This document shows, piece after piece, positions 1-8,169 of a DNA stretch of 64,000 bases. The notes beneath the pieces were generated by a model. It was not told the origin of the DNA. It saw only the letters and a list, made by a program, of their open reading frames with translations, and did not search any database. The stretch spans positions 1-64,000 of the forward strand of contig NZ_FMCW01000018.1 in NCBI RefSeq assembly GCF_900091595.1, read 5' to 3'. A program made the position numbers and the translations under genes. The DNA comes from Micromonospora haikouensis (GTDB lineage Bacteria; Actinomycetota; Actinomycetes; Mycobacteriales; Micromonosporaceae). Numbering within the stretch: position 1 is the stretch's first letter; each line of letters begins with the position of its first letter.

Positions 1-686
1 CGGAGAACATGCCGTGGTACGAGGGGCCGTCGTTGCTGCACCATCTGGAGCGGGTGCACATCGCCTCGGACCGGAACCTGCAGGACGTGCGGTTCCCGGT
101 GCAGTACGTGATCCGGCCGCAGTCGACCACGGTGACGGACTACCGGGGGTATGCCGGTCAGGTCGCCTCGGGGGTGTTGAAGGCCGGTGACGAGGTGATG
201 GTGCTGCCGTCGGGGTTCACCTCGCGCATCGCGGCAGTGGAGACCGCCGACGGGCCGGTCGAGGAGGCGTTCCCCCCGATGTCGGTCACCGTCCGCCTCG
301 AAGACGAGATCGACATCTCCCGCGGAGACATGATCTGCCGCCCCCACAACGCCCCCACGGTCGCGCAGGACATCGAGGCGATGGTCTGCTGGATGGACGA
401 GACCCGCCCCCTGACCGTCGGCGGCCGCTACGCCATCAAACACACCACCCGCTCCGCCCGGGCCATCGTGCGGGGCCTGCACTACCGCCTCGACATCAAC
501 TCCCTACACCGCGACGAAACCGCCACCGAACTCAAACTCAACGAGATCGGCCGGATCCGCATCCGCACCACCGTTCCGCTGCTCGTCGACGACTACCACC
601 GCAACCGCACGACGGGAGGCTTCGTGATCATCGACGAGGCCACCAACCGCACGGTGGGCGCGGGCATGGTCGTGCAGCGCGACTGA
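1..686 (+). CDS. cysN: Sulfate adenylyltransferase subunit 1 (CysN), 3' part
   Basis: This is the C-terminal part of the large, GTP-hydrolysing subunit of ATP sulfurylase, which with CysD activates sulfate to adenosine 5'-phosphosulfate in the cytoplasm. The reading frame is already open at base 3, so the start lies outside the window; the ATG at base 9 is internal. About 228 residues are visible: the end of the G domain (PWYEGPSLLHHLE, typical of CysN) followed by the EF-Tu-like beta-barrel domains (VQYVIRPQ, GYAGQVASGVLKAGDEV, and the final GAGMVVQRD). Length and ending fit the family. cysD and possibly cysC would be expected upstream. Identification is by family motifs and is firm. Confidence 0.93.
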   Translation, partial: ENMPWYEGPSLLHHLERVHIASDRNLQDVRFPVQYVIRPQSTTVTDYRGYAGQVASGVLKAGDEVMVLPSGFTSRIAAVETADGPVEEAFPPMSVTVRLEDEIDISRGDMICRPHNAPTVAQDIEAMVCWMDETRPLTVGGRYAIKHTTRSARAIVRGLHYRLDINSLHRDETATELKLNEIGRIRIRTTVPLLVDDYHRNRTTGGFVIIDEATNRTVGAGMVVQRD

Positions 687-703
687 CGTCGCGCCGCGAA
701 GAG

Positions 704-737
704 GATCGGGGGTCGGCGGAATTGCCGGCCCCCGATC
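704..737. terminator. Hairpin between convergent cysN and the TPR gene
   Basis: A 14-bp stem (704-717 with 724-737, one G.T pair) around a six-base loop, GGAATT, lies 17 bp after the cysN stop and 13 bp before the stop of the convergent TPR gene. There is no U-tract on either side, as is usual for actinomycete hairpin terminators. The symmetric position suggests it ends transcription from both sides. Confidence 0.6.
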
Positions 738-750
738 GTCGTCCGCGCCG

Positions 751-1824
751 CTACGAACCGCCGACGTGCGGCGGCGGGTCGACCCGGGCCGCCCAGCGGC
801 GCAGCAGGTCAATGCCCTCGTCGAGCTGCCCGCGCTCGGTCAGCAGCGTGATCAGCAGCGGCAGGGACCGCCGGTTGCCCTGCTCGACGGAGCGGCGCAA
901 CAGGTCGATCGCCTCGTCCGGGCGGCCCCCCGCGGCCAGCAGGGCCGCCAACTCGTCGTGCGCCCCGGGATCGCCGAGGTCGGCGGCCACGCGCCAGTAG
1001 CGTTCGGCCTCCTCCGCCTGGCCCCGCTCAGCCAGCAGCGCCGCCAAGCGGGCGGCGGCGTGCCCGTCGCCGTGGTCGGCGCGCAGCCGCAGCTCGTCGG
1101 TGTGCCCCCGGTCGGCCAGCAGGTCGACCAGGATGCTGCCCGCCCCCCGCGCCCCGGAGGCCCCCGAGTCGGCGAGGTCGCGCAGGTAGCCGGTCGGGTC
1201 GGGCACCGGGGTCAGCCCGGTCGCCTCCGACCCGAAGAACCGGCTGCCGCCGAACTCCAGGCGCAGCCGGTCGTCGAGGTCGTCGGCCAGGGCGATCATT
1301 CCGCGTACGGCCAGCAAAAGGTGGGTGGGGACGAAGTCCTGCCCGAAGACGGGGATGGAGGCCCAGACCGTGCCGCCGGTGCAGTAGACCCGGCCGACGA
1401 CCAGCCCGTTGGTCAGGTCGGAGAGGCGCTGGTAGAGCGTCTCGGTCGGCTCGACGCCGGTGAGCAGCGGCGAGAAGACGTCCACCAGGGGCGGGTCGTC
1501 CTGGACGCGTACGAAGATCATGGCGGAGCCGGCGCGGATGCCCACGTCGCCGTCGGCGTCGACCCGCAACTGGTCGGCGGTCACGCCCAGGACGGCGGCC
1601 AGGATCGCCTTCACCCGCTCGGTCAGCTTGCCGCCCTCGGCGGGCGCGTCCCCGAAGCCGGGCGGCGGCGGGCGGCGCGGGCCGGCGACCGCCCGCGCGG
1701 CCAGCGCGGCGGCCAACCTGGTGCGCCCGGGAACGGGCGCGGCGGTCGTGGTCGTCGCCGGCCGGGCGGCCAGCGCGGCGACCCACCGCTGCCACCGGCT
1801 GTCACGCGCCGTCATCGTGGTCAC
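751..1824 (-). CDS. TPR protein with N-terminal YbjN/CesT-like domain
   Basis: A 357-residue soluble protein. Residues about 65-210 look like a YbjN/type III secretion chaperone-like alpha/beta domain (segments such as AGSAMIFVRVQDDPPLVDVFSPLL and ASIPVFGQDFVP), and residues about 240-350 form several short TPR/Sel1-like repeats (HAAARLAALLAERGQAEEA, AHDELAALLAAGGRPDEA). Such proteins are common in actinomycetes and probably mediate protein-protein contacts; no catalytic residues are seen. The start may be the GTG at 1824 or the ATG nine bases inside. The gene overlaps the 3' end of the upstream membrane-protein gene by 23 bp, so the two are probably co-expressed. The exact role is unknown. 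Confidence 0.75.
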   Translation of the reverse strand: MTTMTARDSRWQRWVAALAARPATTTTAAPVPGRTRLAAALAARAVAGPRRPPPPGFGDAPAEGGKLTERVKAILAAVLGVTADQLRVDADGDVGIRAGSAMIFVRVQDDPPLVDVFSPLLTGVEPTETLYQRLSDLTNGLVVGRVYCTGGTVWASIPVFGQDFVPTHLLLAVRGMIALADDLDDRLRLEFGGSRFFGSEATGLTPVPDPTGYLRDLADSGASGARGAGSILVDLLADRGHTDELRLRADHGDGHAAARLAALLAERGQAEEAERYWRVAADLGDPGAHDELAALLAAGGRPDEAIDLLRRSVEQGNRRSLPLLITLLTERGQLDEGIDLLRRWAARVDPPPHVGGS

Positions 1825-2158
1825 CGTCCGGTGTGTCGGCGGGCGGTTCGGCCGGCGGTTCCACCCGGACCTGGTCGAACATCTTGGCGATCACCAGCGG
1901 CGCGGCCACCCCGAAGGTGAAGCTGGCGAACGCCGTGTCGGCCAGGCCACCCGCGCCCGCCGCGGCGGCCAGGCCGGTGCCCGCCGCCGCCCGCAGCAGG
2001 ACGGCGAAGACGACGATCGGCCGGTCCCGCCGGTCCCGCCACGGCCACTGCCACCGGCCCCCGGACTCGCTGGTCGGGCGCATCATGGCGGAGAGATTCA
2101 GTGCCTCCGCGACGGCGCTGCCGACCATCCCCCACATCGCGGCCATCCATAGAGACAC
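1802..2158 (-). CDS. Small membrane protein, unknown function
   Basis: A 118-residue protein starting at a GTG, with about three hydrophobic segments (residues about 4-25, 48-70 and 74-93) and an acidic, proline-rich tail (EPPAEPPADTPDGDHDDG). I do not recognise a family. It overlaps the start of the TPR gene by 23 bp on the same strand, so it is likely translationally coupled with it and could serve as its membrane anchor; that link is inferred only from position. Confidence 0.6.
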   Translation of the reverse strand: MSLWMAAMWGMVGSAVAEALNLSAMMRPTSESGGRWQWPWRDRRDRPIVVFAVLLRAAAGTGLAAAAGAGGLADTAFASFTFGVAAPLVIAKMFDQVRVEPPAEPPADTPDGDHDDGA

Positions 2159-2242
2159 GTCCCAACCCTAGCGATCGAGGGAGCCGCCACCGGCACCGCC
2201 CCACGCGTGGGTGGCGATGCCACTGCCCACGGTAGCCGGGTG

Positions 2243-2279
2243 CCACAACGGACCGTCCGGTCCGGACCGTCCGTTGTGG
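2243..2279. terminator. 37-bp near-perfect palindrome after the NYN gene
   Basis: The arms start CCACAACGGAC and end GTCCGTTGTGG; only the symmetric C/C positions and the central base break the symmetry. It lies 20 bp after the stop of the minus-strand NYN gene (stop at 2300) and 84 bp before the next minus-strand gene. The likeliest role is a hairpin terminator for the NYN gene; a protein-binding site for the downstream gene is an alternative. Confidence 0.5.
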
Positions 2280-2299
2280 TGGGCGCCGCGAAAGCGCGG

Positions 2300-3418
2300 T
2301 CAGGAGGCCGCCGGCACGGTCAGCAGGTAGTCGTCGGCGTCGGCGCTCCACCGCAGGTCGACGATCCCGCTGGTCGCGGCGGCCTTGCAGAACTGGAGGA
2401 AGCTGCGGTAGCCGAGCTTCTTCTCGCTGAAGTCCGGGCGTGCCCGGCGCAGCTGGTTCTTCAGCCCCGACAGGGCGACGTCGCCCTCGCCGCGAGCCAG
2501 GTCGGCGACGACGGACCGGAGCAGCCCGAAGGCCACCTCCCGGTCGCCGTGCTCGGGCAGGGACACCTCGGGGTCGCCCTTCGCCGGCCCCTCGGCCAGC
2601 TCGATCACCGTCCGGCCGGCGAGGTGCCGCAGCAGTTCGCCGAAGGTGCGGAAGCCGTAGTCGGACTCGCTGAACGTCGGGTCCTTGCGCAACAGGGTGC
2701 GCTTGAGCGTCGAGGCGGTGACCTCCCCGCTGGAGCTGCCCTGCAGGCCGGCCACGGTCTGGGCCACCAGCACGCTGAGTGTGTCGACGTCGCGGGCCGG
2801 CTCCGCGCCCACCGGCTGCGCCTCGGGCTCCGCCGCCTCCACCGGCTCCGCCTGCTCGACCTGCTCGACCTGCCCGGCCTGCTCGGGCTCCGGGCTGGGC
2901 AGCCGGGCGGGCCGGCCGCGCCGCGCCCGCGCCGGCGGGACGTCGACGCCCTCGAGGCGGTCGTAGTAGAGGAACTCGTCGCACGCCGGCGGCAGCAGCG
3001 CCGAGGTGGACTTCTCCACGCCCACGCCGATGACCCGCTTGTTGAGCTCCCGCAGCTTGTGCACCAGCGGCGTGAAGTCGCTGTCGCCGGTGCAGATCAC
3101 GAACGTCGAGACGTACACGCGCTCGAAGGCCAGCTCCACGGCGTCGACGGCCATCTTGATGTCGGCGGCGTTCTTGCGCGAGGCGCCCATGCGCTGGGGC
3201 ATCTCGATCAGCTCGACGTGGGAGCGGGTGAGCATCCGCCGGTCCTCGTCGAAGTAGGACCAGTCGGCGTAGGCCCGGCGCACCACCACCCGCCCCCGCT
3301 CGGCGAGGGCGTCGGCGAGGGGACGCAGGTCGAAGACCATGCCGCCGAGGTGCTCGCGCGCCCCCAGCGCGAGGTTCTCGTAGTCGAGGAACAGTGCGAT
3401 GCGGTCTTCGTGATCCAC
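2300..3418 (-). CDS. NYN-domain RNase-like protein with two LOTUS/OST-HTH domains
   Basis: A 372-residue protein. The N-terminal about 170 residues are a NYN/LabA-like PIN-fold domain: IALFLDYENLA carries the first metal-binding Asp, VDAVELAF the middle acidic patch, and ICTGDSDFTPLV the canonical GDSDF motif. A proline/glutamate-rich linker (about residues 200-235, repeated QVEQVEQAEPVE-type sequence) leads to two winged-helix OST-HTH/LOTUS domains, each with the same core (TFSESDYGFRTFGELL and DFSEKKLGYRSFLQFC). Proteins of this layout bind RNA and are thought to be ribonucleases. The GTG at 3418 is chosen because homology begins directly after it; upstream sequence in this frame is non-coding in character. 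A monocistronic unit is likely. Confidence 0.85.
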   Translation of the reverse strand: MDHEDRIALFLDYENLALGAREHLGGMVFDLRPLADALAERGRVVVRRAYADWSYFDEDRRMLTRSHVELIEMPQRMGASRKNAADIKMAVDAVELAFERVYVSTFVICTGDSDFTPLVHKLRELNKRVIGVGVEKSTSALLPPACDEFLYYDRLEGVDVPPARARRGRPARLPSPEPEQAGQVEQVEQAEPVEAAEPEAQPVGAEPARDVDTLSVLVAQTVAGLQGSSSGEVTASTLKRTLLRKDPTFSESDYGFRTFGELLRHLAGRTVIELAEGPAKGDPEVSLPEHGDREVAFGLLRSVVADLARGEGDVALSGLKNQLRRARPDFSEKKLGYRSFLQFCKAAATSGIVDLRWSADADDYLLTVPAAS

Positions 3419-3508
3419 GGACGCCAGCGTACGCCCGGGGCCGGCCACCTGCGGCGTACGCGCCGCGCGGCAGCCGGGCTGTCGGGGGTGGCGGCTAGCG
3501 TGCCGGGC

Positions 3509-4210
3509 ATGGACCTCATCCTGATCCCGGGCTTCTGGCTCGACGGCTCGTCGTGGCGCGGGGTCGCGCCGGCCCTCGAACGGGCGGGCCACCGCGTGCG
3601 GGCGCTCACCCTGCCCGGCCTCGACCCGGCCGACGCCGACCGCGCCGGCGTCCGGTTGCGCGACCACGTCGCCGCGGTGGTGGCCGCCGTCGACCAGGCC
3701 GACGGGCCGGTCGTGCTCGTCGGGCACTCCGGCGGCGGGCCGATCGCGCACGCCGCCGCCGACGCGCGACCCGACCGGGTCGCCCGGGTCGTGTACGTCG
3801 ACGCCGGGCCGCTCGGCGACGGGCACCCCATCAACGACCAGTTACCGGTGGTCGACGGCGTGATCCCGCTGCCCGACTGGTCCGCGTTCGGCGAGGACGA
3901 CCTGCGCGACCTCGACGACGAGCTGCGGGCGGCGTTCCGGGCCAGGGCGGTGCCCCAGCCCGCGGCGGTCGCCCGCGACCCGCAGGTGCTCACCGACGCA
4001 CGCCGCTACGACGTGCCCGCCACGATCATCGCCTGCGAATACCCGGCCGCCCAGCTGCGGGAGTGGATCGACCAGGGGCACCCGTACGTGGCCGAGCTGG
4101 CCGCCGTGCGCGACGTCGAGTACGTCGACCTGCCCACCGGCCACTGGCCGCAGTTCACGAAGCCGGCGGAGCTGGCGCAGGCGATCCTCGCGGCGGTCGA
4201 CCGACGCTGA
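3509..4210 (+). CDS. Alpha/beta hydrolase
   Basis: A 233-residue cytoplasmic alpha/beta-hydrolase. It begins with the strand and oxyanion loop LILIPGFWLDGSSW, has the nucleophile elbow VLVGHSGGGPIAH (Ser in GHSGG), and ends with the catalytic His region PTGHWPQFTKPAEL. The length matches small esterase-like members. It starts at the ATG at 3509; any upstream extension would run antisense through the divergently transcribed NYN gene, only 90 bp away. The substrate cannot be told from sequence. Because the nucleophile is Ser, it is not a haloalkane-dehalogenase-type OleB, which uses Asp. Confidence 0.85.
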   Translation: MDLILIPGFWLDGSSWRGVAPALERAGHRVRALTLPGLDPADADRAGVRLRDHVAAVVAAVDQADGPVVLVGHSGGGPIAHAAADARPDRVARVVYVDAGPLGDGHPINDQLPVVDGVIPLPDWSAFGEDDLRDLDDELRAAFRARAVPQPAAVARDPQVLTDARRYDVPATIIACEYPAAQLREWIDQGHPYVAELAAVRDVEYVDLPTGHWPQFTKPAELAQAILAAVDRR

Positions 4211-4301
4211 GACGTCGGCCGGGCTGCGGGGCGGCGGCGGGCACGGCGCGCCGGGGCTGCGCCCGGGGCGGGGCCGGGACTATGCAGGGCGGGGGCCAGG
4301 G

Positions 4302-5030
4302 CTACGCCGGGGCGGGGGCCGGGCGGATGACGGTGAACACCGCGCCCGCCGGGTCGGCGAGCGCGGCGACCCGGCCGGTCGCGACGTCCCGGGGCGGCAC
4401 CAGCAGCCGCCCGCCCAGCCCCTGCACCCGCCCGGCCACGTCGTCGGGGTCGGCGACGGCGAAGTAGACCATCCAGCCACTCGGCAGCAGACCCGCCAGC
4501 GGCGGGGGCAGCGCCAGCCGGCCCGCCACGGGCCGCCCGGCGGCCAGCAGCAGGGCGTACGAGTCGTCGTGGGCGCCCGGCGGCGTGCTCGCCCGCAGCC
4601 CCAGGGCGTCGGCGTGGAACCGGTCGGCGTCGGCGGGGGCGGTCGTCATGTACTCGTACCAGCTGGGCCGGCCGGGGCCGGGGGCGACGAGGTCGGTGCC
4701 CGCGCGCAGCCGGAAGGACCCGCCGAGCGGGTCGTGCACGTCGTCGCCGTCGAAACGCGCCCCGGCCCGGCCGGCGGCGGCCCGGACGGCCTCGACGTCG
4801 CCGGCGGCGAGGACCGTCCACCAGCGGGCCGGGGCGGCAGCCTGCTCCAGCTCGGCGGCGGGTGTCCCCCCGGCGTACGCGGCGGTCGCCCCGGCCCGTG
4901 CGGGGTGCGGGCCGGCCGGCGCGGCGTACGTCCAGCCGAGCAGGTCGGCGTAGAAGGCGCGGGCGGCGTCGAGGTCGGGGGTGGCGAGCGTGACGCCGCC
5001 GGGCAGCGCCGGTGCGGGGGATGCGGTCAC
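4302..5030 (-). CDS. VOC (glyoxalase/bleomycin-resistance fold) family protein
   Basis: A 242-residue protein with two tandem vicinal-oxygen-chelate modules: the first begins GGVTLATPDLDAARAFYADLLGW, the second around WYEYMTTAPADADRFHADALGL and ends with DPAGAVFTVI. Two-module members of this kind act as glyoxalase-like or hydroxylase-associated proteins; metal ligands and substrate cannot be assigned with confidence. The GTG at 5030 is used because a GGAG ribosome-binding site sits about eight bases upstream and homology starts right after it. The gene is 47 bp downstream of the GGDEF/EAL gene on the same strand, so they may share a transcript. It converges on the alpha/beta hydrolase gene. 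Confidence 0.8.
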   Translation of the reverse strand: MTASPAPALPGGVTLATPDLDAARAFYADLLGWTYAAPAGPHPARAGATAAYAGGTPAAELEQAAAPARWWTVLAAGDVEAVRAAAGRAGARFDGDDVHDPLGGSFRLRAGTDLVAPGPGRPSWYEYMTTAPADADRFHADALGLRASTPPGAHDDSYALLLAAGRPVAGRLALPPPLAGLLPSGWMVYFAVADPDDVAGRVQGLGGRLLVPPRDVATGRVAALADPAGAVFTVIRPAPAPA

Positions 5031-5077
5031 CTGGGTCTCCGGAGGGGGCGGCGGGTCGGGGCGGGCCGGGGCGGCGG

Positions 5078-7078
5078 TCAGTGGTCGGGGCGGCGGAGCG
5101 GAGCGTCCAGGGCGACGGGACCGTCGTCGGGCACCCGGTTGAGCAGGACGTCCAGCGGGATGGGACGGCCCAGGTGGAAGCCCTGGCCGGCGTCGACGCC
5201 CAGCCGGCGCAGGGCGGGCACCAGCGCGTCGCGGTCGACCGACTCGGCGACGGTGCGCATGCCCAGCCCGTGCGCGGCGCGCACGACCGCGTCGATGAGC
5301 ACCGGGTCGGCGCCGCCCCGGTCGGCCTGCCGGACGAAGTCCCCGGCGATCTTGACGGTGCTGAACGGCAGGTGCTTGAGGTAGGCGAACGAGCCGAAGC
5401 CGGCCCCGAAGTCGTCCAGGCTCAGCCGGCAGCCGGCGTCGCGCAGCGTGCCGGCGAGGTTGCGCACGGCGGCGACGTTGGTGATCGCCGCCGTCTCGGT
5501 GACCTCCAGGCCCAGCCGGCGGGCCTCGACGCCGGCCGCGCGCAGCCGCCCCACCACCCAGTCGCCGAAGCCGGGCGACTCCAGCGACCGGGCGGAGATG
5601 TTCACGTCGAAGCGGGTCCCGGCCGCCGCGGCCGCCGGGTCGGCCAGCGCCGCCGTAGCGGTGGCCACCACCCACCGGTCCAGCTCCCCGATGAGGTCGT
5701 CGCGCTCCACGGTGGGCAGGAAGTCGGCCGGCGCCAGCTCCGGCTCCCGGCCGTCGCGCAGCCGGATCAGCAGCTCGTGGCTGACCACCTCGCCGGTCAG
5801 CAGGTCGATGATGGGCTGGGCGTCGAGGCGCATCCGGCGCTCGTCGAGGGCGCTGCGGACCCGGGCGACCACGTTGACCCGCTGCACGGCGTGCCGGTAC
5901 TGCTCGGGCAGGTAGAGCCGGGCCCGGTTGCGCCCGGCGTTCTTCGCCTCGTAGAGCGCGAGGTCGGCGTGGGCGAGCGCCACGTCGCGGGTGTCGCCGG
6001 GGGTCAGCGACGCGGCCCCGATGCTCAGGGTGACCCGCAGGCCGGCGTCGACCAGCGGCACGGGGCTGCGCACCGCGGCGTTGCACAGGCCCTCGGCGAC
6101 GGCGAGGGCCCCGCCGGCAGTGGCCTCGGGCAGCACGACCGCGAACTCGTCGCCGCCGAGGCGGCCCAGGACGGTGCCCGCCGGCAGGTGCCGGACGAAC
6201 AGGCGGGCCAGCACGCGCAGCACGTCGTCGCCCACGGCGTGCCCGTGCACGTCGTTGATGTCCTTGAAGTTGTCGATGTCGATCAGCAGCAGGGCGCCCG
6301 AGCGCCCGCCGCCGGAGGCGAGCAGGTCGTCGAGGCGCGCGAGCAGGGTGCGCCGGTTCGGCAGGTCGGTCAGGGGGTCGCGCTCGGCCAGCCGGGTCAG
6401 CTCGTCCTGGGCCCGCCGCATGGCCGTGATGTCGTGGGCGGTGCCCAGGACGCGCTCCGGAGCGCCGGAGTCGTCGGTGAAGACCTCGCCGTAGCACTCG
6501 AAGACGCGGACCGTCGCGCGGTCGGGAAGGTACATGCGGTGGATGTAGGAGAAGGGCGCCGCGTTGGCCAGCGCCGTCTCCAGGGTCCGCTCGATGAGGC
6601 CGATGTCGTCGGGGTGCACCAGCTCGCGGTAGGACGGGTAGTCCAGGGTGGTGCCCGGCGGCAGGCCGAACATCTGCAACAGCACGTCGGACCAGACGAC
6701 CTCGCCGGTCGCCACGGTCCACTCCCAGGTGCCGACCTTGGCCAGCTGCTCGATGCGGGCCAGTCGCCACCGGTGGTTACGGCCCCGCTCGCGTTCGCGG
6801 CGCTCGGCGCTGACGTCGCGTACCTCGTACACACGCAGGGGTTGCCCGTCGGAGTCGACGCCGTGGCAGCACACCTGCAACCACCGGGTGGCGTGCTCGG
6901 CGGCCGGCCAGGGGACCTCGACGGCCGGGCCGCCCGGCTCCACCCGCGCCAGCGGCAGCTCGTCCGGCCGGACCCCGAGCCGGCCGGCGGCCACGTTGGA
7001 CCAGAGGCAGCGACCGTCGGGGGCGAGCACCAGCAGGGCGGTGCAGGAGGCGTCGGCCGCGACCGCCGCAAGAGTCAT
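5078..7078 (-). CDS. PAS-GGDEF-EAL cyclic-di-GMP protein with deviating EAL motifs
   Basis: A 666-residue signalling protein. Two PAS-like regions (about residues 1-90 and 105-215, the latter with WEWTVATGEVVWSD and LGTAHDITAMRRAQDEL) precede a GGDEF diguanylate cyclase domain (RDPLTDLPNRRTL, LLLIDIDNFKDIND, RLGGDEFAVVL) and an EAL domain. The GGDEF motif is intact, but no RxxD inhibitory site precedes it. In the EAL domain the signature reads SHELL rather than EALxR, EVTE and DDFGAGFGS are intact, the usual KID reads KIA, and VAESV and QGF are present. It could make or degrade c-di-GMP; the deviations make phosphodiesterase activity uncertain. No transmembrane segment is seen. The start is the ATG at 7078, or the adjacent GTG at 7081. 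Confidence 0.9.
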   Translation of the reverse strand: MTLAAVAADASCTALLVLAPDGRCLWSNVAAGRLGVRPDELPLARVEPGGPAVEVPWPAAEHATRWLQVCCHGVDSDGQPLRVYEVRDVSAERRERERGRNHRWRLARIEQLAKVGTWEWTVATGEVVWSDVLLQMFGLPPGTTLDYPSYRELVHPDDIGLIERTLETALANAAPFSYIHRMYLPDRATVRVFECYGEVFTDDSGAPERVLGTAHDITAMRRAQDELTRLAERDPLTDLPNRRTLLARLDDLLASGGGRSGALLLIDIDNFKDINDVHGHAVGDDVLRVLARLFVRHLPAGTVLGRLGGDEFAVVLPEATAGGALAVAEGLCNAAVRSPVPLVDAGLRVTLSIGAASLTPGDTRDVALAHADLALYEAKNAGRNRARLYLPEQYRHAVQRVNVVARVRSALDERRMRLDAQPIIDLLTGEVVSHELLIRLRDGREPELAPADFLPTVERDDLIGELDRWVVATATAALADPAAAAAGTRFDVNISARSLESPGFGDWVVGRLRAAGVEARRLGLEVTETAAITNVAAVRNLAGTLRDAGCRLSLDDFGAGFGSFAYLKHLPFSTVKIAGDFVRQADRGGADPVLIDAVVRAAHGLGMRTVAESVDRDALVPALRRLGVDAGQGFHLGRPIPLDVLLNRVPDDGPVALDAPLRRPDH

Positions 7079-7179
7079 CACCTGGCGGGCACCCCATCCC
7101 TCTCCCCAGGCACGGATCGCACGGGGACGCCCTCGCACGAGGGGCCCCGACGCATGGTCATCCGGCCGCGACGCGGAGT

Positions 7180-8169
7180 CTACCCACGGTCGTGGCCGCC
7201 GCGCGTCCCGCGCGCCGCGCGCCCTGGTCCGTCCGGCGCGGCCAGGTAGTCGGCGAGGTCGCGGCGCGGCCGGTAGCCCTGGGCGATGGCCCGGCCGAGG
7301 TCGAGCACCATGTCGCGGGCGAGCTGGTCGACGGCGTACCGGGTCAGCAGCGGCGGGCGGCGGGTGAGCCCCGACCAGGCGGTCGACGCCGACGCGGCGG
7401 CGCGGGCGAGACCGGCCGGCACGTGCGCCAGCCGCGCCGCATCGCCGGCCGCGGCGAGGACCGCGCGCAGCACGACGTCGCGCGAGTACGGCCGGGCGTC
7501 GGCGATGTTGTAGGCCCCGGCCGGCCAGGCGGGGGCGGCCAGGCAGGCGTCGGCCAGGTTCTCCACGGCGGTGAGGCTGAGCCGCACGTCGGGGCCGGGC
7601 ACCGGCAGCCATCCGCCCCGGCGGGCCTGCAGCAGCCGGGGCAGCAGGTGCGGGTCGTCGGGGCCGTAGACCGCCCGGGGGCGCAGCACGACGGCACCGG
7701 CGGCGAGGGCGAGGCGCTCGCCGGCGGCCTTGGTGCGCCCGTACGCGGAGAGCTGCCCGTCGGTCGGGTGGTCCTCGGTGACCAGGGCCGCGCCCTGCGG
7801 CCGGTAGACGCTGGCGCTGCTCACCCAGACCAGTGGGCGACCGGCGGCGGCGTCGAGCACCCGGGCCGCCCCGTCGACGTTGACGGCCCGGTAGGCGCGT
7901 TCGGCGGCCCGGCCGGGCGGCGGGTCACCGACCGCCGCGGCGAGGTGGACGACGACGTCGGCGCCGGCGAGGTCGGGGGCGGTGCGCGCGGCGTCCCACG
8001 GGACGTGCCTTCCGACGGGGCCGGGGCGGCGGCCGAGGCAGCGCACCTGGGCGCCGGCCGCCAGCGCGGCCCGGGCCACGGCGGCGCCGCAGAAGCCGCT
8101 CGCCCCGGTCACCGCCACCTCGGCACCGTGGAGGTCCGCCCGCGGGCCCTGGGTACCCGCCGAACTCAC
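7180..8169 (-). CDS. NAD(P)-dependent epimerase/reductase, OleD-like
   Basis: A 329-residue extended short-chain dehydrogenase with the Rossmann motif TGASGFCGAAV, catalytic Ser region WVSSASVYRP and YGRTK (YxxxK). It is the last gene of a five-gene operon that also encodes OleA-like and OleC-like enzymes; in that setting the likely role is OleD-type reduction of a beta-keto acid to a beta-hydroxy acid. The GTG start at 8169 overlaps the stop of the P450 gene as GTGA. The assignment to the extended SDR family is firm; the substrate follows from gene neighbours only. A sugar epimerase role is an alternative. Confidence 0.82.
   Translation of the reverse strand: MSSAGTQGPRADLHGAEVAVTGASGFCGAAVARAALAAGAQVRCLGRRPGPVGRHVPWDAARTAPDLAGADVVVHLAAAVGDPPPGRAAERAYRAVNVDGAARVLDAAAGRPLVWVSSASVYRPQGAALVTEDHPTDGQLSAYGRTKAAGERLALAAGAVVLRPRAVYGPDDPHLLPRLLQARRGGWLPVPGPDVRLSLTAVENLADACLAAPAWPAGAYNIADARPYSRDVVLRAVLAAAGDAARLAHVPAGLARAAASASTAWSGLTRRPPLLTRYAVDQLARDMVLDLGRAIAQGYRPRRDLADYLAAPDGPGRAARGTRGGHDRG

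Noticed and set aside
3509..4210. Missing OleB for the ole-like operon
   Set aside because: Nucleophile is Ser in GHSGG, not the Asp of OleB, and the gene is on the other strand several kb away.
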